The notes under the pieces: model-generated
Seen by the model: only the letters and a program-made list of their open reading frames with translations
Told to the model about the DNA's origin: nothing
Database searches by the model: none
Shown here: one piece after another, positions 7,775 through 14,739 of the stretch
Layout: every line of letters starts with the position of its first letter
Position numbering within the stretch: the stretch's first letter is position 1
Origin: a virus
Virus record (IMG/VR): IMGVR_UViG_3300044981_000235
Coordinates: 1-46,468 of that record
Reading direction: 5' to 3' (one strand)
Length of the DNA stretch: 46,468 nt
Made by a program: the position numbers and the translations under genes

Positions 7775-8723
7775 AAGCAGAATTATTCGCGGCGACGTGC
7801 TGGCGGTCTGCCGGGAATTGCCAGCGGAATCATTCGATGCGTGCCTGTGCGATCCGCCGTATGGACTGGCCTTCATGGGCAAGAAGTGGGACCACGGCGT
7901 ACCCGACTCTGAGGTGTGGGCCGCGATCCTCCGCGTGTTGAAGCCCGGCGCGCCGTTGCTGGCCTTCGGAGGAACACGCACGCATCACCGGCTGATGTGC
8001 GCGATTGAAGATGCGGGATTTCTGCTGAGCGACACGCTGTGCTGGCTGCACGGGCAGGGATTCCCCAAGGGTCACTCGCAACTGAAACCGGCCTGGGAGC
8101 CGATTACGCTGGCCTGGAAAAAAGGGAAGAGGGTGCTGGCAATTGACGCGGCGCGGATCGGGGTCGCGGGCGGAACGGCGGTCGCGGGCGGAACGGCGGT
8201 CGCGGGCGGAACGGCGCGGCTATCAGTTCACGCTTATGGCGATGGCCTCAATGATCGACGCGGCACACCGGTTGACGGGCTTGGACGCTGGCCCGCCAAC
8301 CTCATCTTGGATGAAGAGTCAGCCGCCATGCTGGACCGGCAGAGCGGGATAGGTAAGAGTACGGCGCGCACCCGGCACAACGGCGATTTCAAGTCACCAG
8401 CCAAAGGCCACGAGCGGGCACACGATAGCGGCGGCCATGATGATTCCGGCGGCGCATCCCGCTTCTTTTATTGCGCTAAAGCCTCACGCTCGGAGAGAGG
8501 CGACGGGAACACGCACCCCACGGTGAAGCCGCTGAAGCTCACGGAGTATCTGGCGCGGCTGATCCTCCCGCCGGGCGACGAAACCCGGCTGCTGGTGCCC
8601 TTCGCTGGTTCAGGATCCGAGATGCTCGGCGCAAAACGCGCAGGGTGGAAGCACATCACCGGCATCGAGATATCGGCGGAGTACCGGCGCATTGCGGAAA
8701 AACGGATGGCGGTAGCATGTTAG
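7761..8723 (+). CDS. DNA amino-methyltransferase with DPPY motif
   Basis: About 320 residues from GTG 7761 (TTG 7767 also possible). The catalytic DPPYGLAFMGKKWD is near residue 31, and the SAM-binding FAGSGSEMLGAKRAGW near residue 285 with GIEISAEYRRIAEKRM behind it: a beta-order N6-adenine or N4-cytosine DNA methyltransferase. Midway there is an exact triplicated six-residue unit VAGGTA coded by three 18-base repeats (8163-8216). It overlaps the kinase-like gene by 14 bases at the start, and its end overlaps the LuxR gene start. No restriction partner. Probably anti-restriction or regulatory modification. Confidence 0.85.
   Translation: MPLSRSRIIRGDVLAVCRELPAESFDACLCDPPYGLAFMGKKWDHGVPDSEVWAAILRVLKPGAPLLAFGGTRTHHRLMCAIEDAGFLLSDTLCWLHGQGFPKGHSQLKPAWEPITLAWKKGKRVLAIDAARIGVAGGTAVAGGTAVAGGTARLSVHAYGDGLNDRRGTPVDGLGRWPANLILDEESAAMLDRQSGIGKSTARTRHNGDFKSPAKGHERAHDSGGHDDSGGASRFFYCAKASRSERGDGNTHPTVKPLKLTEYLARLILPPGDETRLLVPFAGSGSEMLGAKRAGWKHITGIEISAEYRRIAEKRMAVAC
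8163..8216 (+). repeat. Three exact 18-base tandem repeats inside the methyltransferase
   Basis: Unit GTCGCGGGCGGAACGGCG occurs at 8163, 8181 and 8199 without change and keeps the reading frame (VAGGTA three times). Identity across units implies recent slippage, so copy number may vary between relatives. Confidence 0.9.
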
Positions 8724-9082
8724 CCCTCCACTCTCTGAAATCCGTGGACGCCCCCCAGGAGATCCTGATCCCGCGTACCTGCTGCAAATGCGGCCAGGAG
8801 TTCCGGGGAAGCGGACAGACCCGCGTCTGCCCCGCGTGCCGGAAGCCCAAGCCGCCGTGGGGTGCCAGCATGGGCAGCCGGATCGCCTCGAACCATCTGC
8901 ACCCCCGCGAGAAACAGGTCACCACCCTGGTGGCGCGCGGCCTGAGCAACAAGGCCATCGCCTACGAACTGAAGCTCTCCGAGGGGACCATCAAGACGTA
9001 CCTGTTCTGCATTTTCAGGAAGGTCAAGGTGACCAACCGGACGGAACTGGCCATCTGGTCGCTGAAGGAGCAACAACCATGA
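8717..9082 (+). CDS. LuxR-type transcription regulator with N-terminal zinc ribbon
   Basis: 121 residues. The N-terminal zinc ribbon is formed by C22/C23, C25, C38 and C41 (TCCKCGQEF ... RVCPACRK). The C-terminal LuxR/GerE helix-turn-helix (about 60-115) reads LHPREKQVTTLVARGLSNKA then IAYELKLSEGTIKTYL, a very typical match. There is no receiver domain. ATG 8717 overlaps the methyltransferase stop; its TGA at 9080-9082 overlaps a following ATG. Likely a phage regulator acting with the neighbouring sigma factor. Confidence 0.85.
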   Translation: MLALHSLKSVDAPQEILIPRTCCKCGQEFRGSGQTRVCPACRKPKPPWGASMGSRIASNHLHPREKQVTTLVARGLSNKAIAYELKLSEGTIKTYLFCIFRKVKVTNRTELAIWSLKEQQP

Positions 9083-9086
9083 GCAC

Positions 9087-9116
9087 CGCAAACGCGCAAG
9101 GCGGCGAAGTGCCACC
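9087..9116 (+). repeat. Dispersed hairpin repeat, copy 3 (core only, forward)
   Basis: ACGCGCAAGGCGGCGAAGTG CCACC is the forward core with three substitutions from consensus. It lies between the LuxR-like gene and the secreted protein, within an open frame, which is why the later ATG is preferred for that protein. Confidence 0.7.
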
Positions 9117-9144
9117 GAAGCACGGGGAGGTTTTATCCTGGGAT

Positions 9145-9786
9145 ATGCCGCTCAGGCTTGTGTTTCTCAGCCTCCTGCTGACCGCCTTCGCTTTCTCCCA
9201 GACCCTCACCGTAACCGGCCCCTCTTCGATAGCCCAGGGCCAGACTGCTACCCTGACCGTCTCTATATCGGGATCGTCGGGGCTGAATCTGGCCGGTATC
9301 GAGTGGACGCTCGCGCCGGCCACCGGCCAGACCTGGGGGGCGCCGGCCATCTCGACGGGCGATGCCGCCCTCGGCAAGGGCGCCTACTGCAACGCCGCGG
9401 GCCTGTGCCTGGCGGTCGACCAGAGCAACACCACCCCGCCCGTCCTCACCAATAACCCCTTCACGGACGGTGCCGTGCTGACGATCCCGGCGACTTTCAC
9501 CTCGACGCCGCTGGGCACCATCAGCTTCCCCCTGACCGCCATGCTGGGTGTCTCGACCGCCGCCGCGCCCATCGCCATCGCCGCGGGCACCACGTTCACC
9601 CTCACCATCACCCCCAGCCACTGCGACTACAACGGCGACGGCGCGGTCAACGACCTCGACGTCCAGGCCATCATCGCGGCTATCGAAGGGCCGGCGGTCT
9701 GCTCGGCATCCTTCGCGGCGGGGTGCTCGCTGCACAGCCTGCAGGCGGTGGTGCAAGCGGCACTGGGAGGAGCCTGCATCTTGTGA
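9145..9786 (+). CDS. Secreted cohesin/dockerin-like protein
   Basis: 213 residues. A clear signal peptide (MPLRLVFLSLLLTAFAFSQ) is followed by a beta-rich cohesin-like region (GQTATLTVSISGSSGLNLAG). Near the C-terminus is a dockerin/EF-hand-like calcium loop (CDYNGDGAVNDLDVQAII), and then a Cys-rich tail (CSASFAAGCSLHSLQAVV). ATG 9145 is chosen because it starts the signal peptide; an earlier in-frame ATG at 9079 would read through the dispersed repeat. Such combinations are common in bacterial extracellular proteins but odd between phage regulators; it could alter the infected cell surface or be a virion decoration. Confidence 0.72.
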   Translation: MPLRLVFLSLLLTAFAFSQTLTVTGPSSIAQGQTATLTVSISGSSGLNLAGIEWTLAPATGQTWGAPAISTGDAALGKGAYCNAAGLCLAVDQSNTTPPVLTNNPFTDGAVLTIPATFTSTPLGTISFPLTAMLGVSTAAAPIAIAAGTTFTLTITPSHCDYNGDGAVNDLDVQAIIAAIEGPAVCSASFAAGCSLHSLQAVVQAALGGACIL

Positions 9787-10097
9787 CGGCGACGGCCCTC
9801 AGCCTCGATCAGAAGTGCGCCCTGATGCGGGCGGAGCAGGCGCGTCTGCGCACGGCCCGCCGCAAGGCCACCGGCGCCAAGCGCACCAAGCGTAAGCCCG
9901 AGACCACCGAGACCACCCTTCTCGCCCGCACGAAGCGGACGGAACCCCCGGTGCGCCGGGATAGCGGCCACCAGATCGCGCGCATGCCCTGGCCCGAAGA
10001 CTACTTCGACGTGGCCTGGACCGGGGGCTCGTCGCTCGGGACAGCCTCGCGGGATTTCCGCAAGGCCCGCTATATCGCAGGCGACGTCGACCGATGA
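9783..10097 (+). CDS. Basic protein of 104 residues, unknown
   Basis: GTG start at 9783 overlaps the preceding TGA (GTGA); the product begins MTATALSLDQKCALMRAEQ. The middle is Lys/Arg/Thr-rich (RKATGAKRTKRKPETTETT), suggesting nucleic-acid contact; the C-terminus has PEDYFDVAWTGG. Its TGA overlaps the ATG of the downstream sigma factor (ATGA), so it may be co-regulated with, or modulate, that factor. Confidence 0.62.
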   Translation: MTATALSLDQKCALMRAEQARLRTARRKATGAKRTKRKPETTETTLLARTKRTEPPVRRDSGHQIARMPWPEDYFDVAWTGGSSLGTASRDFRKARYIAGDVDR

Positions 10098-10675
10098 CCG
10101 CACCCGATAACTTTCCGGCCCTGGTTTCGGGCATCCGCGCGGGCGAGCCAGACGCCATGGTGGACCTCTACCGCATCCTGAAAGGCCACGTGCGCCTGCA
10201 CCTCTGCCGCCAGCTTGGCGTCGAGGACCTGGAGGACCGCGTACACGACCTGTTCCTGACGCTGGTCGACGCCATCCAGCGGGGCGCGATACGGCAGCCG
10301 GAGCGGCTGATGGGCTACGTGTGGACCGTGGTCCGGCGCGCCGAGGCCAGCGGGGTGCGCGCGATGCTCGACGGCCGCCGCGCGGCAATCGCCGAGTGGA
10401 ACTGGGTACCCGACTGGCGGCCTAACCCGCAGGCCCAGACGCTCGACCGCGAGAGATCCCGGCTGCTGCGCCGCATTCTCGCCGGGATCGGCCGGCGCGA
10501 CCGCGAGATCCTGGTGCGCTTCTACCTGGAGGAGCAGACCCAGGCGCAGATCCGCCGGGAGATGGGACTGTCCCCGGCCCAGTTCCGCCTGAACAAGTCG
10601 CGGGCCAAGGCGCGGCTTGTGAAGCTGGCGCGGGCGCACCAGCGGAGCCGTGGTACGCTGCGCTCACGAGGATGA
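10094..10675 (+). CDS. ECF-like sigma-70-family factor
   Basis: 193 residues. A region-2-like part (DAMVDLYRILKGHVRLHLC, then DLEDRVHDLFLTLVDAI) is followed by a linker. Region 4 follows: GRRDREILVRFYLEEQTQAQ then IRREMGLSPAQFRLNKSRAK, a normal helix-turn-helix for -35 contact. This is the second sigma-like protein of the window and more ECF-like than the one at 5.9 kb. ATGA-coupled to the basic 104-residue protein, and its end overlaps the C5-methyltransferase start. Confidence 0.85.
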   Translation: MTAPDNFPALVSGIRAGEPDAMVDLYRILKGHVRLHLCRQLGVEDLEDRVHDLFLTLVDAIQRGAIRQPERLMGYVWTVVRRAEASGVRAMLDGRRAAIAEWNWVPDWRPNPQAQTLDRERSRLLRRILAGIGRRDREILVRFYLEEQTQAQIRREMGLSPAQFRLNKSRAKARLVKLARAHQRSRGTLRSRG

Positions 10676-12003
10676 CGAATGTGGATACACCTGCCCGCAC
10701 CATACTTTCCCTCTGCTCCGGATACGGCGGCCTCTCGCTCGGTCTTAGACTCGCTGACCCGGCGTTTGTCGACGTCTGTCACGTGGAACGCGAAGCCAGT
10801 GTCGCCCGCGTCCTGGTCGCGCGTATGCAGGATGGAACCTTGGACGACTGCCCAATTTGGAGCGATATCCAGACCTTCCGCGGCAAACCGTGGCGCGGCA
10901 GAATACATACGATCGCTGCCGGTTATCCATGCACGCCTTTTTCATGCGCCGGTAAGCAACTCGGCAAGAAAGACCCGCGCCACCTCTGGCCGCACGTCGC
11001 AAGGATCATCCGCGAAGTCCAGCCGCAGCAAGTCTTCCTCGAAAACGTGGACGCCCATCTACGACTCGGCTTCCATGAAGTCGCAGAAGAACTGGAAGCT
11101 ATGGATTACCGCGTTGCGTGCGGACTCTTTAGCGCGGAGGAAGTCGGCGCGCCACATAGAAGGCTCAGACTGTTCGCGCTGGCCCACCGTAAGGGGACAC
11201 GAGGTTGGAGAGTACCAGAATCAGACGGACGGGACGACGCAGCCGACCCTGAAGGACGTGATTCTGAGCTGGCAGACCCCGGCAACGGACTCCTTCCGAT
11301 CGCGCGGCGGGGAGAGAAAGGACGAACCGGGGCTCGATCAGCAAGCCCGCCAGTGGGCCACTCCCAACGCCTCGGAATCCAAGAGAGGATCGAACCGCAG
11401 GTACCTTTACGGAGACAACCGCACGGGGGAGATGCTGAAGATGCAGGCGCAGCAGTGGCGTACCCCGGACTCGCCAGGGGCGGGCGGACCTCGCAACCGC
11501 AAGGACTCGATAGGGCAGGGGCACCAGACGACCATCGCGGAACAAGCGGAACACTGGCCGACGCCGGAAGCCCACTTCAACGCTCGCGGGCCGGGCTTCT
11601 CAGCGACGGACAGCCATTACAAACCGCACGATCTGGCGACGAAAGTAGATCAGTGGCCGACGCCCCAATCGAAAGACACCCGCTCGGGGGTGACCGGCGA
11701 CATCAAAAAGAAGAACGCGCGGCCTCTCTGCGAAGTGGCCTCCCAATCTTCCCTCCAGGCCCGGCGGACCTTGAAGCCTGGAGCGAACTGCTCCACAGGC
11801 ACCCCGAACTCGCCCCGGCAGTTGAATCCGGCTTTCGTGGAACTGCTGATGGGACTGCCGGCGGGGTGGACCGACGCCGAAGCTCCCGCGTCCAGCGCCT
11901 GCGAGCTTTGGGTAACGGCGTCGTCCCAATGGTTGCGGCTTATGCTTATCTCAGCCTCTCCCGCGCGCTGGCTGACGGGAAGCGCATGAGGGCCGCGGCA
12001 TGA
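10672..12003 (+). CDS. C5-cytosine DNA methyltransferase with double-frame coding signal
   Basis: The N-terminal part in the frame of ATG 10672 shows motif I (LSLCSGYGGLSLGL, about 12-25), motif IV with catalytic Cys87 (AGYPCTPFSCAGK), motif VI (FLENVDAH, about 123-130) and motif VIII (GAPHRRLRLFALAH). The last 40 residues in that frame carry motif X (RLRALGNGVVPMVAAYAYLS). Between about 11195 and 11885 the +1 frame, also stop-free, looks more genuine: five W-x-TP boxes each preceded by a Q/L-rich segment, then LNPAFVELLMGLPAGWTD, a usual C-terminal signature of phage C5 enzymes. Third-position G+C also favours the +1 frame there. I therefore suspect two compensating frame changes. The ATG overlaps the preceding sigma gene, and the TGA overlaps the next ATG. 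Confidence 0.8.
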   Translation: MTNVDTPARTILSLCSGYGGLSLGLRLADPAFVDVCHVEREASVARVLVARMQDGTLDDCPIWSDIQTFRGKPWRGRIHTIAAGYPCTPFSCAGKQLGKKDPRHLWPHVARIIREVQPQQVFLENVDAHLRLGFHEVAEELEAMDYRVACGLFSAEEVGAPHRRLRLFALAHRKGTRGWRVPESDGRDDAADPEGRDSELADPGNGLLPIARRGEKGRTGARSASPPVGHSQRLGIQERIEPQVPLRRQPHGGDAEDAGAAVAYPGLARGGRTSQPQGLDRAGAPDDHRGTSGTLADAGSPLQRSRAGLLSDGQPLQTARSGDESRSVADAPIERHPLGGDRRHQKEERAASLRSGLPIFPPGPADLEAWSELLHRHPELAPAVESGFRGTADGTAGGVDRRRSSRVQRLRALGNGVVPMVAAYAYLSLSRALADGKRMRAAA

Positions 12004-12665
12004 CCCCGGCCCTGGCCCTGGCCCCTAACCCCCGTATTCTCAATCGGGTTGCATACCCCTGCGCCTCTATACCAGTGGAGGACACGTTCCCGCATCAATC
12101 TCCGGGTAGCCTTACCGGACTCCATGCGAACGGGTCAGTCTCAGCTACCGCGAATGCCGTAGGACCCCCCGGCTTAAACTGGTACGCCCTGTACGTCCGT
12201 ACCGGCTTCGAAACGCTGGTCGCCGACCGGCTCAATAACTGGGCCCACTTCGACGCCTTCTTCCCCTCCTTCAAGCACAAGGACCGGTTCCTGCGGAGAG
12301 TCGTGCGCAAGGCGTTCTTCCCCGGCTACGTCTTCGCCCGCTTCCCCTTGGAGAGACACGGCCTGGCGCTGGCTCTGCCGCACGTGCTCAGGATCGTAGG
12401 CTACGGCGAGCCGACGCCCTTGAAGGCTTCCGAGGTCGAGAGCGTGCGCATCGTCGGCCAGCTCCCGCGCGCCACGGCGGTGCAAGGACACGTGCAGAAG
12501 GGCGACAAGGTAATCATCCGCTGCGGGCCGCTCGCCGGCGTCGAGGCGGAAGTCGAGTACCGCAAGGGCAAGGCGCGGGTGGTGGTGATGGTCGATCCGC
12601 TCGGGCAGGCGCTCAGAGCGGAGGTCGATATCAACTGGCTGCGGGCGGAACCGAAGGAGAAATAG
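12000..12665 (+). CDS. NusG/UpxY-like transcription antitermination factor
   Basis: Up to 221 residues. From about residue 60 it is a clear NusG family protein: NGN domain (LNWYALYVRTGFETLVADRL ... RKAFFPGYVFARFPLERHGL) and KOW-type C-terminus (VQKGDKVIIRCGPLAGVEAE). The first 55 residues look non-conserved and include the 30-base motif. ATG 12000 overlaps the methyltransferase TGA (ATGA); GTG 12075, right after the motif, is an alternative start. NusG paralogues of this type allow polymerase to read through terminators in long operons. Here it sits just before the packaging genes, suggesting late-gene antitermination. Confidence 0.85.
   Translation: MTPALALAPNPRILNRVAYPCASIPVEDTFPHQSPGSLTGLHANGSVSATANAVGPPGLNWYALYVRTGFETLVADRLNNWAHFDAFFPSFKHKDRFLRRVVRKAFFPGYVFARFPLERHGLALALPHVLRIVGYGEPTPLKASEVESVRIVGQLPRATAVQGHVQKGDKVIIRCGPLAGVEAEVEYRKGKARVVVMVDPLGQALRAEVDINWLRAEPKEK
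12046..12075 (+). promoter_or_regulatory. Conserved 30-base motif, copy 2 (candidate phage promoter)
   Basis: Same sequence as 6689-6718 except two adjacent bases (AC for GG). It lies inside the weak N-terminal extension of the NusG-like gene and directly before its alternative GTG start. In both copies TATACC is the only -10-like element; a usual 17-base-spaced -35 is not evident. Confidence 0.45.
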
Positions 12666-12667
12666 GC

Positions 12668-13048
12668 ATGTCCGATACCCTCACCATCAACGCCGCGTTG
12701 CAGTACAACCTGGGCACCGGAAGTGTCGCCAACCAGCTCATGCAGTTGCTGGCCTTCAACTGGACCTTGACCGGCACGGGGTTCTACCAGGGCACCTTCA
12801 GCGTACCGACCACTTCCGGCGGCACGGCCTTACCTTTGGGCGGAGTGACCACGCTGGGGTGGTTTATGATAATCAACCGCGACCCGGCTAATAATGTGGA
12901 CCTCCTGCCGGCGGCTTCGGGAACGGGCACTATCACGATTCCCCCGGGCGGCTGTGTCATGGGTTACTTCAAGAGCACGGCTACGGCGCCGGCGGTGATT
13001 GCCCATACCGCCCCGGTTCAGATCGAGTACATGATCTGCCAGGCTTGA
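12668..13048 (+). CDS. Probable virion or surface-exposed beta protein, 126 residues
   Basis: AAGGAG nine bases before ATG 12668. The product (SDTLTINAALQYNLGTGSVA to IEYMICQA) is rich in T, G, V and alternating hydrophobics, as in decoration or tail-associated beta-sandwich proteins. No signal peptide and no named family recognised. It lies just before the terminase region, after the NusG-like gene. Confidence 0.7.
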   Translation: MSDTLTINAALQYNLGTGSVANQLMQLLAFNWTLTGTGFYQGTFSVPTTSGGTALPLGGVTTLGWFMIINRDPANNVDLLPAASGTGTITIPPGGCVMGYFKSTATAPAVIAHTAPVQIEYMICQA

Positions 13049-13058
13049 AGAAGTAACC

Positions 13059-13150
13059 TGTGGAACACCAGCGTTGCGCGTGCGCCAGCGACGCGGTTGG
13101 CGCGGTGGCACATCGTCGCCTTGCGCGATTCCGCGGCGAAACCCAAGACC
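13059..13150 (-). repeat. Dispersed hairpin repeat, copy 4 (reverse)
   Basis: Reads GGAACACCAGCGTTGCGCG, then GGTGGCACATCGTCGCCTTG CGCGATT, the reverse-complement orientation of the family. The space 13049-13230 between two rightward genes contains only this element and a short leader. Confidence 0.8.
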
Positions 13151-13230
13151 GGCGACTGAGCGGGCGGCCAAGGCAAGGCCCGCGGCTGGCACCGGCTCAC
13201 GACCGAAAGTTTTTCAATTCATACCTCGGC

Positions 13231-13515
13231 ATGTTAAATAATAAACTGCCAAGCACCCATAACGGGCCGGCACCGCCAAACGCGCCAGCCCAAACCCCCA
13301 CCCAATTCGCCAACGCCCTCGTGGACCAATCCCGCGAGATCAACGTAGGCTTACGCCAACTGCGCAACCGGCTCTTCGGGGACGACGAGGCTCAGGACGT
13401 CGGCCCCAACGAACCCAAAGAGGCTGCGCCCAACCAACTGGACACCCTCGCCAAAGCCCACTGGGGACTGAATCAAGCCAGGGAACAGTTGGAAGCCATC
13501 CATAACCGCCTGTAA
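13231..13515 (+). CDS. Small hydrophilic protein, 94 residues
   Basis: ATG 13231 gives MLNNKLPSTHNGPAPPNAPA; an in-frame extension upstream is repeat sequence and was dropped. The N-terminus is Pro/Ala-rich, and the C-terminal half is helical (QFANALVDQSREINVGLRQL; QLDTLAKAHWGLNQAREQLE). No known domain. It precedes a membrane-anchored coiled-coil protein and the terminase. Confidence 0.6.
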   Translation: MLNNKLPSTHNGPAPPNAPAQTPTQFANALVDQSREINVGLRQLRNRLFGDDEAQDVGPNEPKEAAPNQLDTLAKAHWGLNQAREQLEAIHNRL

Positions 13516-13596
13516 CGCCAGCGCGGCGTCCTGCCCTTACAGCGGACGCCGCGTACCTCGTCTCTCAAAACGCCGTTTTTGGGGCAGAAAGAAATA

Positions 13597-13932
13597 GTGT
13601 TTGAATCCGTGAACTATCCCTTAATCGGCGCCCTCCTGGTGCTCCTTGGAATGGTGGCCAATACCGTCTGGGTGATGGCCAACCTGAGAATTGAAAACCG
13701 TATCGGCGAGCGCGTCGAATCCTTGAAAGAGTGGATGGAGAAGCGCTATGTCTCCGTCAAAGCCCTGGACGACCTGAGCGCCCGCTCGGACGAGCGCTAC
13801 ACCGAGATCACCCGGCGTCTCGCGGCCCTCGAAGTCCTCGCCACCGCCGCCACCGTGGCCGCCGCCACCTCGGCCGGCTTCGCCGCCGCCAACCGGGCCC
13901 ACGAAGAGCGCGAGCGCAAAGAACACCCGTAA
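13597..13932 (+). CDS. Membrane-anchored coiled-coil protein, 111 residues
   Basis: GTG 13597 is preferred, with a weak purine-rich site AGAAAGAAATA in front (TTG 13579 would add six residues). One transmembrane segment (PLIGALLVLLGMVANTVWVM) is followed by a charged coiled coil (ERVESLKEWMEKRYVSVKAL, DDLSARSDERYTEITRRLA) and an Ala-rich stretch. Topology resembles small phage inner-membrane or lysis-associated proteins (i-spanin or holin partners), but no diagnostic motif is present. Ends four bases before the small terminase gene. Confidence 0.65.
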   Translation: MFESVNYPLIGALLVLLGMVANTVWVMANLRIENRIGERVESLKEWMEKRYVSVKALDDLSARSDERYTEITRRLAALEVLATAATVAAATSAGFAAANRAHEERERKEHP

Positions 13933-13935
13933 CGT

Positions 13936-14739
13936 ATGATGCTCACCGGCCCGCAGGAGTTCGCCGCCATCCGGGTGGCGGAGGGAAAGCTATCGCTCCC
14001 CGAGATTGCCGCCGAGGCCAAGATCCACCCGCGCACGCTTCACAAGTGGAAGGCGCTCGCGGAGTTCCGCCAGGTGGCCGAGTACCACCGCCACAGGCTG
14101 GCCCAGGAAGCCGCCCAGGCCGCGCGCCTGCCGATCGCCGACAAGAACCGCCGGCTCGCGGACTTGAACGACCTGCGGGTGCGCACGCGAAAAGTCATCT
14201 CGGCCCGCGGAAGGACCGCGTTTCCGCTCAGGCCCACGCCCAAGCGGCTGGCCAAGATGACGCCCGCGCAACTGGACGAGTTGAAGATGCTCGAACGCCA
14301 GTGGCGCACCGGCCTCTTGTGCATCAACCGGCACGGCGAAGCCAAGATCGACACCGGCGCGATCCTGGCCCTCGCCAAAGTCAACGAGCACGCCGCCAAG
14401 GAACTGGGCGAATACTGCGAGAAGCTGATCGTCTCGGACCCCGCCACCGAGAAGGCCCAGCAACTCGCCAGACTCTTCACGCCGGATCAACTGAAAACTA
14501 TCGATGAATGGCTTCGCCACCCCGGACCTGTTGCCCCTGCGCCAACTGACCCCGGAGACTCAGGCGGCCCTGCTCGACCCGCGGACGCGCAGCCAGGCGC
14601 TCAAGATCCACCAGTACAACCGCATGGAGTACCTCTTCCCGGAGGAGGGGGCGCTCAACCGGCACCTGTACCGGAAGCACAGCCAGTTCTTCCAGGCGGG
14701 AGCGGTTCGAAGGTGCCGGGCGTTTCTGGCTGGCAATAA
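13936..14739 (+). CDS. terS: Small terminase subunit-like protein (terS)
   Basis: The N-terminus has a helix-turn-helix (LSLPEIAAEAKIHPRTLHKW, about residues 19-38), the DNA-recognition element of small terminase subunits. A helical, basic middle follows (RRLADLNDLRVRTRKVISAR). The last 78 codons overlap terL in another frame and are Pro/Gly/Ala-rich, looking like a shadow; the functional protein probably ends near LFTPDQLKTIDEWLRH. No stop separates them, so a long tail is formally encoded. Position directly before the large subunit is the classical terS-terL order. Function from context and HTH. Confidence 0.72.
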   Translation: MMLTGPQEFAAIRVAEGKLSLPEIAAEAKIHPRTLHKWKALAEFRQVAEYHRHRLAQEAAQAARLPIADKNRRLADLNDLRVRTRKVISARGRTAFPLRPTPKRLAKMTPAQLDELKMLERQWRTGLLCINRHGEAKIDTGAILALAKVNEHAAKELGEYCEKLIVSDPATEKAQQLARLFTPDQLKTIDEWLRHPGPVAPAPTDPGDSGGPARPADAQPGAQDPPVQPHGVPLPGGGGAQPAPVPEAQPVLPGGSGSKVPGVSGWQ

